Positions 1 to 6,601 of a DNA stretch of 8,506 nt are shown in pieces. This DNA comes from Kordiimonadaceae bacterium. Its GTDB lineage: Bacteria > Pseudomonadota > Alphaproteobacteria > Sphingomonadales > Kordiimonadaceae. The stretch lies in contig JAESTR010000135.1 in assembly GCA_016763495.1 (NCBI GenBank), positions 1 through 8,506 on the forward strand, written 5' to 3'. A program made the translations under genes and the position numbers. Within the stretch, counting starts at the first letter, position 1; the number at the start of each line of letters is the position of its first letter. The notes under the pieces were generated by a model. It was not told the origin of the DNA, ran no database searches, and saw only the letters and a list, made by a program, of their open reading frames with translations.

Positions 1-170
1 GTTGCGCCAGCAGCATCAATCACAACATCACATGCCTCAACTTCTGCGGCGGTCGCTGTACCAACTCTGGAAATGAGGCCACCATCAGTAAGGATGGTAT
101 CCCCTTTGCCGATCGGTTCTCTCCAATCACCGGTAACGATCACACCGATATTAACAATGGCAACTTTCAT
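1..170 (-). CDS. Amidohydrolase, enamidase-like (N-terminal part only)
   Basis: The 5' end of a leftward gene that runs off the left edge; 56 codons are visible. The start is the ATG at 170-168, preceded by AGGG with 8 nt spacing. The protein begins MKVAIVNIGVIVTGDW and later reads GDTILTDGGLISRVG and DVVIDAAGA. This is the N-terminal beta-sandwich of metal-dependent amidohydrolases: a short 'N-I-G-x-I-V-T/S-G-D' strand, a 'D-G-L-I-x-x-V-G' turn and an 'I-D-A-x-G' strand just before the metal-binding HxH region, which lies outside the window. The 'NIG-IV-(S/T)GD' opening resembles enamidase of bacterial nicotinate degradation, which hydrolyses a cyclic enamide; other amidohydrolases (imidazolonepropionase- or dihydroorotase-like) share the fold. 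It lies 20 bp after the AA_synth gene and is probably co-transcribed with it. The amidohydrolase superfamily is well supported; the enamidase subgroup is a tentative reading from 56 residues. Confidence 0.75.
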   Translation of the reverse strand, partial: MKVAIVNIGVIVTGDWREPIGKGDTILTDGGLISRVGTATAAEVEACDVVIDAAGA

Positions 171-190
171 GATCTTTTCCCTACTGTGGA

Positions 191-763
191 TTACCGTAAA
201 CCGTCTTTACCTTCAGCTTCATCTGCTGAAATACCGCCAACACGGTCATTCAACCGTCCCCGGCTTGCGACCGCACAAATTATCGCGATCTGGTTAGGCA
301 ATGGTGCGGTATGCAACGTGATAGAAAAGGCGTCATAATGCGACCGGACAAACAGCGCGTCTTTGTATGCCAGCGGGATATCCAGTGACGTGCCCGGCCC
401 GCCAATTTTCGTTGCAGAGGAAATCCATGCACTACCACCGCCGACAGCATCCCTAAATGCATTGCCGTAAACCGTGGTGAGCAAAGCCACGCCGTGCTCT
501 TGCTCACCCGCAGTCCCAACAACCGCTCCTTTCCCGTAGCTCTCCACTGGCTCACCCAGCAGACGAGCTGCCTCGCTTGCAATCCGGGTTCCGATAGCAG
601 GACTAGCATCGATCATGGACGTCAAATCCTCCTGATAGGGTTTACCAGAAAACGGATTTTCAACGATGGCCACTACAGCAACCTTGCGAAGTGGCTTGCT
701 GCTTTTTATCCCGGCTTCAACTTCAGTTTCTTCGATAAAACTGAAAGTTTTTACTATTTGCAT
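191..763 (-). CDS. AA_synth (DUF1185) family protein
   Basis: A complete 190-residue protein, the usual length for Pfam AA_synth (PF06684, formerly DUF1185). Family-like blocks are VENPFSGKPYQEDL (residues 34-47), KGAVVGTAGEQEHG (78-91), the glycine-rich GNAFRDAVGGGSAWISS (100-116), DIPLAYKDALFVRSHYD (128-144) and a C-terminal SRGRLNDRVGG (167-177). No signal peptide or membrane segment is visible, so it is probably cytoplasmic. Structures of the family show a chorismate-mutase-like fold, but no reaction is firmly established and the 'amino acid synthesis' name is not experimental. The ATG at 763 has AAGGA 8 nt upstream. It begins 24 bp after the TonB receptor stop and ends 20 bp before the amidohydrolase start, so the three genes look like one operon. 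The neighbouring amidohydrolase suggests a part in catabolism of a nitrogen-containing ring or amide; that is inference. Confidence 0.88.
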   Translation of the reverse strand: MQIVKTFSFIEETEVEAGIKSSKPLRKVAVVAIVENPFSGKPYQEDLTSMIDASPAIGTRIASEAARLLGEPVESYGKGAVVGTAGEQEHGVALLTTVYGNAFRDAVGGGSAWISSATKIGGPGTSLDIPLAYKDALFVRSHYDAFSITLHTAPLPNQIAIICAVASRGRLNDRVGGISADEAEGKDGLR

Positions 764-787
764 TATAGGTATCCTTGTTGCGATGGA

Positions 788-3124
788 TTAGAAACGGCGA
801 CGTAACGTCACGGACCACTGGCGACCACGGTCCAGCACTAACTCGGTCAACCCAAGGCTGATATCGTCTGAAAACGCGCCCGTTATGAAACGTTCGTCGG
901 TTAGGTTTTTGACGCGCGCTAGAACTGACCAGCCGCTATCTTCATTTTCAAAAGTAATGCCCGCGCTTAACAGGTGATAAGCTGGCTGAGACGCCTGCGG
1001 AGAGTTGATTGAGTTATTCTCTGTCCGTGCCCGGTAGCTCCAGTCAACACGCGGGGTCATAGACCAGTCACCCTCTAATGGCACTTCGTAGGAAAGCCCC
1101 ACACTTGTTGTCCACTTCGGCGTTTTGATCAGCTTGTCTTGTGTGGTTACCTGTGAACCAGGGGCTGTTTCTATGAATTCAGCGTTAATATAACCAACAC
1201 CAGCTTCTATAATGAGCCCCGGTGCAAGCACCGCCATCATTTCCAGTTCTCCGCCCCAAATCCGGGCTTTCGCCGCGTTTAGAATAATTGGTGCAACAGA
1301 AACATCCTGAACTGTGACTTGTACGTCATTATAATTGGTCCGGTACAACGCGCCGTTAAGCCGTGCACGCCCGTCCAAAAACTCTGCTTTAAAGCCACCT
1401 TCAAACGTTTTAACCACTTCTGGGTCAAAGCTTGCGACTTCTGGTAAAGGTGGGAATACCCGCTGCGTATAACCGCCGGACTTAAACCCTTCTGAGTAGG
1501 TAAAATATGTCATCAGGTCGTCATTTACGGTGTAGCGTAAGTTCACCATAGGCGTCCAACGGTCAAACGTGCGAGAGACTTCGCCGCTTGGCAACAATGG
1601 TGTACCACCCGGTATTCCAATCAAGCTGCTGACCACAAATTGATCCGGCGCAAACCGTTTCTCATCCCGTGTGTACCGTAAGCCAGCAGTTAACGATAAT
1701 CTGTCATTAAGATCATAAGTAGCCTGACCAAAACTCGCGATACTGTCATTGTTGGTTCTGCCACCGCTTTGAAAGTTAGCAACAGGGAACACAATTGTTT
1801 CGATGCTTGTAGCTTTTTCTTTGAAGAAATAAGCACCAAATATCCAACTAAGCCTGTCGTCCAAAGCAGACCCAAGCAGTTGAAATTCCTGCGTTGCTTG
1901 CCACTGATCACTAGCTGTAGCAACGGCGGCAAGATCAACCGGAGAATGGTCCTGATCCAGATTATATTCCGCTCTAGCCTCGCGGTAAGACGTGATGGAC
2001 TTGAAGTCCACACTACCCAGCTCCCAATCAACCTGTAGCGATAATCCAAATATGTCTAGGTTGGAGAATGTGAAAAGGTCACTAGCATCTTCATCCAATC
2101 CTTCTGAAATAAAGTGATCGCCATAACATTGGGCATTTGCCGGCGGCGTAACAACAGGAGGCGGCCCCCCTGCGCAAGTCGCACCGTTCAGTACAATATT
2201 ATGGAAGAATGGAAATACAGCTGACTTTTGGTCATTTGGAAACGGCGTATCCGACCCATCTGGGTTCAGCGCATAAAATCCAACGGTGTTAGTATCTGAC
2301 AACACGTAAGCCGCACCATTTGTACGTTCTCGCGTCATATCAGCAATCAAATTAATCTCTACAGTGTCACTTGGTAACATGCGCAAATGAGCACGGCTGG
2401 AGAACCTGTCTTGGTCACCTGTTTTCTGGCCATTGGCTTTTTCAACATAGCCATCTTGAGAATTATATGACGCCGATACATTCAAATACACATTGTCGGA
2501 TAATGGGACATTTAGACTTGCAGAAGGCAATATATGGTTATCGGTTCCATACTGCACACGCGCATGCCCAGAGATCTCGTTTTGAGGTTTTCTTGTTGTA
2601 ATGCTGATGGCACCACCAATGGTGTTTCGGCCAAACAATGTGCCTTGTGGCCCGCGAAGCACTTCGACACGCTCCACGTCCAATAGATCAAGTACACCAC
2701 CTACTGACCGCGCAAAATATACACCGTCAACATAAAGACCAACACCTAGATCCACTGTGGGTATAGATTCAACCTGCCCCACACCGCGAATAAACATTAT
2801 AGCTACTGAGCTGTTCCCTGAGATCGGCGCTGCATTTTCAAACGTTAAACTAGGCGTGAAAGGAGCAATATCAGAAATAACTTGGATTTGGCGTTGCTCA
2901 ATCCCCCGGTCAGTGAATGCTGAAATTGAAATGGGCGCATCCTGCAAGCCCTCAGCACGCTTCCTTGCGGTAACGATGATCTCCTCAAGAGCAAAATCTG
3001 CTGTGTCACTTTCTTGAGCCAGCGCTGGCGCGGCGCCATAAAGCGCACCTGACAGCGCAATAAATGCAACACCCGACGTACTTAAGGTTTTCCTATTTAG
3101 TAAGTTTTTCATCTGACAGTTCAC
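788..3124 (-). CDS. TonB-dependent outer-membrane receptor
   Basis: An outer-membrane beta-barrel transporter driven by TonB-ExbBD, 778 residues from the chosen GTG start. Residues 1-36 form a signal peptide (basic NRK, hydrophobic stretch, APALA before QESD). A TonB box EEIIVTA lies at 48-53, followed by ARKRAEGLQD. The plug covers about 60-180, with IRGVGQ, VDGVYFARS and VERVEVLRGPQGTLFGRNT, the typical plug signature. The rest is the barrel, ending in the aromatic residue of ...TLRRRF expected for BAM recognition. Cys317 and Cys333 flank a proline-rich stretch and could form a disulfide in an outer loop. The GTG at 3124-3122 has GGAGG exactly 6 nt upstream; an ATG at 3112 lacks a Shine-Dalgarno, and an ATG at 3142 has GGTGG only 1 nt away. 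The first gene of a leftward block with AA_synth and amidohydrolase genes, divergent from an AraC-type regulator, it probably imports the pathway substrate rather than an iron chelate. The ligand cannot be read from sequence. Confidence 0.95.
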   Translation of the reverse strand: MNCQMKNLLNRKTLSTSGVAFIALSGALYGAAPALAQESDTADFALEEIIVTARKRAEGLQDAPISISAFTDRGIEQRQIQVISDIAPFTPSLTFENAAPISGNSSVAIMFIRGVGQVESIPTVDLGVGLYVDGVYFARSVGGVLDLLDVERVEVLRGPQGTLFGRNTIGGAISITTRKPQNEISGHARVQYGTDNHILPSASLNVPLSDNVYLNVSASYNSQDGYVEKANGQKTGDQDRFSSRAHLRMLPSDTVEINLIADMTRERTNGAAYVLSDTNTVGFYALNPDGSDTPFPNDQKSAVFPFFHNIVLNGATCAGGPPPVVTPPANAQCYGDHFISEGLDEDASDLFTFSNLDIFGLSLQVDWELGSVDFKSITSYREARAEYNLDQDHSPVDLAAVATASDQWQATQEFQLLGSALDDRLSWIFGAYFFKEKATSIETIVFPVANFQSGGRTNNDSIASFGQATYDLNDRLSLTAGLRYTRDEKRFAPDQFVVSSLIGIPGGTPLLPSGEVSRTFDRWTPMVNLRYTVNDDLMTYFTYSEGFKSGGYTQRVFPPLPEVASFDPEVVKTFEGGFKAEFLDGRARLNGALYRTNYNDVQVTVQDVSVAPIILNAAKARIWGGELEMMAVLAPGLIIEAGVGYINAEFIETAPGSQVTTQDKLIKTPKWTTSVGLSYEVPLEGDWSMTPRVDWSYRARTENNSINSPQASQPAYHLLSAGITFENEDSGWSVLARVKNLTDERFITGAFSDDISLGLTELVLDRGRQWSVTLRRRF

Positions 3125-3130
3125 GATCGT

Positions 3131-3135
3131 CCTCC
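3131..3135 (-). promoter_or_regulatory. Ribosome binding site of the TonB receptor gene
   Basis: GGAGG on the minus strand, 6 nt before a GTG (3124-3122) in frame with the receptor. It favours the GTG over the ATG at 3112 (18 nt away) and the ATG at 3142 (which lies upstream of the site). Confidence 0.6.
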
Positions 3136-3161
3136 GTTCCATTCCACCCGTTTATATTTTT

Positions 3162-3189
3162 AAATTACCTTTGTAACCACGCTAGTCAA
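3162..3189 (-). promoter_or_regulatory. Candidate sigma70 promoter for the TonB receptor operon
   Basis: On the minus strand TTGACT (3189-3184, five of six consensus bases) is followed after 16 nt by TAATTT (3167-3162, weak). Transcription would start near 3155, leaving a short leader that contains the GGAGG at 3131-3135. The -35 is good and the position is sensible, but the -10 is poor. Confidence 0.35.
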
Positions 3190-3363
3190 GGGAGTTTCTT
3201 TACCCAAGATAGTGCCGTTACATGGTAAAATTCGAGCTCCAAAAAAGGCTAAACCCCTTGATAACTCTTATTTTTATGAGAATTTAATATACTTTAACGA
3301 CATGGGGCTCGCCAAACCGCTATTTCTCGATCTGCCAGATTTCTACAGATTATTGCTATTGCT

Positions 3364-3385
3364 TTCCGAATACTGTTAGTCGGAA
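3364..3385. repeat. Inverted repeat TTCCGA-N10-TCGGAA
   Basis: A perfect 6-bp inverted repeat, TTCCGA at 3364-3369 and TCGGAA at 3380-3385, around a 10-nt centre. Its left part and centre (3364-3383) form the TTCCGAATnnTGTTAnTnGG element that recurs upstream of the NAT gene. It directly abuts the next inverted repeat, with base 3385 shared. A plausible operator; the binding protein is unknown. Confidence 0.45.
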
Positions 3386-3414
3386 GAGCATTGCTGACCG
3401 CCCAACAATGCTCT
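3385..3414. repeat. Inverted repeat AGAGCATTG-N12-CAATGCTCT
   Basis: A perfect 9-bp inverted repeat, AGAGCATTG at 3385-3393 and CAATGCTCT at 3406-3414, with a 12-nt centre. The arms start 21 bp apart, about two helical turns, which suits a dimeric regulator. No T-tract follows on either strand, so it is not a typical intrinsic terminator. It lies between the two outward-facing promoter candidates. Confidence 0.5.
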
Positions 3415-3462
3415 GAAGCGACAAAGGCCAAGAGGAGTTCGAATCGGCAGCATTATTTAGCT

Positions 3463-3491
3463 TTGACACAAAGGTATATTTTTGATAAAAG
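3463..3491 (+). promoter_or_regulatory. Candidate sigma70 promoter for the AraC-type regulator
   Basis: A perfect TTGACA (3463-3468), a 17-nt spacer and TAAAAG (3486-3491, four of six matches to TATAAT). Transcription would begin near 3498, giving a leader of roughly 160 nt before the ATG at 3658. Confidence 0.45.
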
Positions 3492-3639
3492 CTGCCAACC
3501 CTAAGTAGTCTAAAGTGATAAGGGCAAGAAGCTGGAAATAGCTGATATGAATTGTTAGCCTACGCTACTGTTATCCGTTTCGTGTCTAATTTCGTTATTT
3601 TTTGGCATGGTGAGCCGCTGACGCAAGTCTTACCAACAC

Positions 3640-3647
3640 AAGGAGGT
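3640..3647 (+). promoter_or_regulatory. Strong ribosome binding site of the AraC-type gene
   Basis: AAGGAGGT, an essentially complete anti-16S match, ends 10 nt before the ATG at 3658 and fixes that start. It is the strongest ribosome binding site in the window, unusual for a regulator, which is often weakly translated. Confidence 0.7.
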
Positions 3648-3657
3648 ACCAGACAAC

Positions 3658-4653
3658 ATGGAGATAGTTCCGAGCCCTCAAGCTAACCATTTGGCCTTTG
3701 AAGCCACGAATCCACTAGAGATTCAAAATACCATCTCACGGTATTTCAAAAGCCATGACATGAAGGTTCTTGATAAAAGCTCGCCCCTCCAAACCCGGCT
3801 AAGCCGTACACACGTCGGCAGTACAGCCTTCAATATTCTGGAATACGGCGGCCATGTAGTCATTAATCCAAAAGAACTTGGCAGTTTTTATTTGATCCAC
3901 ATAAACCTTGAGGGTCAGTGTGAACTAACATCTGATGGTACTCGAATTTCGTTAAACAAGCATCAAGCTGCTATATGCACGACGCACCGACCGCATGAAT
4001 TTAAATGGCGGCCCGATAGCAAGGTGCTTGCCATTCAAATCCCGAAAACAAAAATGTTGGCACAAGCACGGCGGCTCACGTGCGGGACGGTTAGCGATGA
4101 CATTGATTTCGAATTAGCGCTGGATTTAGACTCGCCTAATTCAACAGCCTTGATGGACCTTATTCAGTTTATGCTGGCCGATACAAATTCCAAACACGGT
4201 CTCTCGCAACATCAAACAACCGCACACCCCCTAGAGCAGGCGTTGATAACAGCTTTATTGAAAATTCAGCCTGGGACGCATCAAGAAGCGATCGCATTAC
4301 AAGAAAACACAGCGGTTCCGGCTCATGTAAGGCGTGCCGAAGTTTACATGATGAATAATCTCGCACATTCTATACGAATGGCTGAACTTGCAGACATTGC
4401 AGGTGTTACGGAACGAACACTAACAAATGGCTTTCAGCAATTTAAAGGGGCACCGCCAGCTCGGTATTTTTTGTGCTTACGACTAGCTAAAGCCCGTGAA
4501 CAATTACAAGCTGACACACTGGGAGCTACTGTTGCAGACATAGCGTTTGATCTTGGGTTTCACCACATGAGTGGGTTTGCTGCAGCGTACCGTCAACGAT
4601 ATGATGAATTACCGTCACAAACTTTAAAACGCAACACATCAGCCCCCGCATAA
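3658..4653 (+). CDS. AraC/XylS-family transcriptional regulator
   Basis: A complete 331-residue cytoplasmic DNA-binding protein. Residues about 25-190 fit the AraC_binding_2-type sensor domain found in regulators of aromatic catabolism (FNILEYGG, then LIHINLEGQCEL, and ICTTHRPHEFKW at 106-117). Residues about 225-325 are the double helix-turn-helix: first HTH around 240-262 (MAELADIAGVTERTL), linker with PPARY and LRLAKAREQL (274-283), second HTH around 291-313, and the family signature FHHMSGFAAAYRQRYDELPS at 301-320. The length is typical. It is transcribed away from the TonB receptor block and towards the dioxygenase operon, so it is well placed as the local activator, with effector binding in the N-terminal domain. 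The inducer is unknown. The candidate binding element is at 3364-3383 and 7559-7578; that link is inference. Confidence 0.95.
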   Translation: MEIVPSPQANHLAFEATNPLEIQNTISRYFKSHDMKVLDKSSPLQTRLSRTHVGSTAFNILEYGGHVVINPKELGSFYLIHINLEGQCELTSDGTRISLNKHQAAICTTHRPHEFKWRPDSKVLAIQIPKTKMLAQARRLTCGTVSDDIDFELALDLDSPNSTALMDLIQFMLADTNSKHGLSQHQTTAHPLEQALITALLKIQPGTHQEAIALQENTAVPAHVRRAEVYMMNNLAHSIRMAELADIAGVTERTLTNGFQQFKGAPPARYFLCLRLAKAREQLQADTLGATVADIAFDLGFHHMSGFAAAYRQRYDELPSQTLKRNTSAPA

Positions 4654-4731
<78 letters not shown>

Positions 4732-5316
4732 TTAGAGAAACGTGGGCGTGTCCAAACCATCAACACTGTTGATCAGTTCCGCATACTTGACCTTTATACG
4801 CCAACCCTGCTCTGTCAACGTAAGCCAATAGTCAAGAGCCACCACATAATCAATCATGTGCGTCCCTGTTCGGTGCTCGAACACATGTTCTTTTGCCATA
4901 ACGCGACGTGTCTTTCCGTCTTCAGCCTCCCAAGCTTCTATGTTGCTCACAAGGCGGCGCAACCTGCGATCAGGGGATTGGTTGTGCGCGAACCCAGTCT
5001 CAAGACGGATAATTCTATCCTCTAGACGTCTTCTATCGTCAAACGCCACATTCACGTTTTCTCTAGGGTCCACATTCAGATACGCTGGCAACCAGTAGAC
5101 ACAATCTTCGGAATATAGGTTGAGCCACTCTTCAAAGCGCCGTGTGTCCAACAAACGCGCTTCTAAATTCAAGATCGCGGTGCATGCCGCTTGGAGAGTG
5201 ATGCTGTCGGTTGGGGAAAAGCTTTCAGCTTCCCGACGCCAACACATCAGCTTTTCATAATATTCCTGCGTTAAATAATACGACGGTTCAGGGCGTTTTT
5301 TCTTAAGAGACGACAA
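4732..5316 (-). CDS. Aromatic-ring-hydroxylating dioxygenase, beta (small) subunit
   Basis: A complete 194-residue protein of the Ring_hydroxyl_B family (NTF2/SnoaL-like cone fold), the non-catalytic subunit of an alpha3beta3 Rieske oxygenase. Family hallmarks are LNLYSEDCVYWLP (66-78), DDRRRLEDRIIRLETG (93-108) and RRLVSNIEAWE (120-130), followed by the C-terminal sheet VALDYWLTLTEQGWRIKVKYAEL. The length is typical. It starts at a TTG (5316-5314), supported by AAGGA 8 nt upstream (5325-5329); the next in-frame Met is residue 24, which would remove the N-terminal helix. It overlaps the alpha-subunit gene by 14 nt, so translation is probably coupled. The N-terminus is lysine-rich (SSLKKKRP). 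No cofactor ligands are expected in this subunit, and none are seen. Confidence 0.95.
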   Translation of the reverse strand: MSSLKKKRPEPSYYLTQEYYEKLMCWRREAESFSPTDSITLQAACTAILNLEARLLDTRRFEEWLNLYSEDCVYWLPAYLNVDPRENVNVAFDDRRRLEDRIIRLETGFAHNQSPDRRLRRLVSNIEAWEAEDGKTRRVMAKEHVFEHRTGTHMIDYVVALDYWLTLTEQGWRIKVKYAELINSVDGLDTPTFL

Positions 5317-6601
5317 GAGACGGTTCCTTTTCCATAATATTTCGATAGGCGTTTAGATAGTTTCGCATTGGAGATTCGTCTGTTGGCGGCACTTGCCGAA
5401 CACCGTCTTCATCCGCGCCTATAGTTTCCAACCGGTGCACACCACGGTTCATCATCACCCATTCAACTTCAGGAGCTTGAAGACCTTCCCAACAGCGCTC
5501 AAAAGATTCCATATCGTCTACTTCGCCGAAATTTGGAAAATCTTCTGCCACTCGCATCCGCAGTTGGTTCACCTGATCAGGTGCCCCCTTCAACGTAGTC
5601 GCGTGCCAAGTAAGCTGGGTCAAACCATGAGAGATTGGCTCAACAACCTGAATTTGGTTCCCGATAATTAGTAGATTGGGGAAAATATTGAGGTTAATCC
5701 CCGCACCAGGAGCCCCCTCTAAGGCCTCAAAAGCCGCTTCTTCGCCGATATCATCTACCAGAGAACCCGCTAGATACTCTCCACCCGGTGTTGGCCGCGC
5801 TCTGTCCCACAGAGAGTCACCCATTCCCGGCCTTTGATGCAATAGCCCATGGCCATAAGGGAAGGTTTTGCAATACATCGGAGAATCGTCAGGGTCCCCT
5901 GAAAAGTGGGTTCCGCCTTTATCTGTTCCGTTACGAATACGCGTCATTTCAAATAGAGACCGATGCCCAAATGCAGGGTGATATCCATCTGCGGCGTTGT
6001 CCCACGCGATCTTCCAGTTTGCATTAAAAGTGCCACGATACGCACCAGACTGAACTATGATTTCCTTCTCTGGCGCGCGGTCTATAAAGATATCCAAGTA
6101 TTTTTTGGCATCGCCTAGATACGCCTCCAGCGGAGGCATTTCACTGTTCAGCGTTCCAAAAATAAACCCACGGTAGCTTTGCACCCGCGAAACCTTTTTC
6201 AGGCCCAGCTCAGACTTTTTCAAACAATTGCCATACCCTTCGGCATACGGAACCGCGAGCAACTCACCATTATTTTTGTATGTCCACCCATGGTACGAAC
6301 ATGTAAACCTGCTGGCCACACCGCTGTCTTCTGTACAAACTGTGGCAGCCCTGTGGGCACAGCGGTTAAAAATAGCATGAAATTCACCGTTTCTATCCCG
6401 TGTCACAATAAGGGGGCGCAGGCCCATTTTTACCCGCTTAAAGCTATTTGTTTTTGGAATTTCACTTTCGTGGCACAAGTAGGTCCAAAGGCCACCGAAA
6501 ACTTTGGTCATTTCTTCCTGAAAAAAATCAGGGTCGGTATAGACGGACCTGTGAACCTTTTCGTCTTGGATCAAATATTCCCAATCTCGCTCAATACTCA
6601 T
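5303..6601 (-). CDS. Aromatic-ring-hydroxylating dioxygenase, alpha (large, catalytic) subunit
   Basis: A complete 432-residue catalytic subunit of a Rieske non-heme iron oxygenase, which dihydroxylates an aromatic ring using O2 and reducing equivalents. The Rieske [2Fe-2S] ligands follow C-x-H-x17-C-x2-H: Cys81, His83, Cys101, His104. The mononuclear iron site lies in DNAADGYHPAFGH: His208 and His213, with Asp205 as the electron-transfer bridge to the neighbouring subunit and Asp362 (in EVDDMESF) as the likely third ligand. These numbers coincide with those of naphthalene dioxygenase. The N-terminal part (YTDPDFFQEEMTKVF, then LCHESEIP) resembles benzoate/anthranilate-type alpha subunits, but the substrate cannot be fixed. 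The ATG overlaps the NAT-like gene stop as ATGA, with GGGAG 10 nt upstream; the 3' end overlaps the beta gene by 14 nt. No ferredoxin or reductase gene is in the window. Confidence 0.97.
   Translation of the reverse strand: MSIERDWEYLIQDEKVHRSVYTDPDFFQEEMTKVFGGLWTYLCHESEIPKTNSFKRVKMGLRPLIVTRDRNGEFHAIFNRCAHRAATVCTEDSGVASRFTCSYHGWTYKNNGELLAVPYAEGYGNCLKKSELGLKKVSRVQSYRGFIFGTLNSEMPPLEAYLGDAKKYLDIFIDRAPEKEIIVQSGAYRGTFNANWKIAWDNAADGYHPAFGHRSLFEMTRIRNGTDKGGTHFSGDPDDSPMYCKTFPYGHGLLHQRPGMGDSLWDRARPTPGGEYLAGSLVDDIGEEAAFEALEGAPGAGINLNIFPNLLIIGNQIQVVEPISHGLTQLTWHATTLKGAPDQVNQLRMRVAEDFPNFGEVDDMESFERCWEGLQAPEVEWVMMNRGVHRLETIGADEDGVRQVPPTDESPMRNYLNAYRNIMEKEPSLVVS
5325..5329 (-). promoter_or_regulatory. Ribosome binding site supporting the TTG start of the beta subunit
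   Basis: AAGGA on the minus strand inside the last codons of the alpha-subunit gene, 8 nt before the TTG at 5316. No ATG in the beta frame lies at a suitable distance. Confidence 0.6.

Larger units (their letters stand above)
3125..3657. other. Divergent regulatory region between receptor and AraC-type genes
   Basis: About 530 bp with no convincing gene. It is more AT-rich near both starts than the flanking genes. It holds a candidate promoter close to the receptor (3162-3189), a weaker alternative on the same strand (TATATT at 3286-3291 with TTGGCG at 3310-3315, 18-nt spacer), two abutting inverted repeats (3364-3414), tandem ATTGCT hexamers (3352-3363) with a third at 3390-3395, and a candidate AraC-gene promoter (3463-3491). 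TACTGTTA occurs twice (3371-3378 and 3566-3573). No riboswitch or tRNA fold was recognised. Confidence 0.6.

Noticed and set aside
722..745. 8-bp inverted repeat TTCAGTTT-N8-AAACTGAA early in the AA_synth gene
   Set aside because: It is within coding sequence, and about one such repeat is expected by chance in a window this size; no T-tract or other sign of function.
3240..3262. Minus-strand GGGGTTTAGCC followed by TTTTTT, terminator-like
   Set aside because: There is no complementary arm to make a stem before the T-run.
3482..3781. 12-nt direct repeat TTGATAAAAGCT at 3482-3493 and 3770-3781
   Set aside because: One copy overlaps the candidate -10, the other is ordinary coding sequence of the regulator; AT-rich and likely coincidental.
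5096..5113. Minus-strand TTCCGAAGATTGT in the beta-subunit gene resembling the shared operator
   Set aside because: It encodes the conserved YSEDC of the beta subunit and lacks several operator positions, so coding constraint explains it. It also shows that partial matches can arise by chance.
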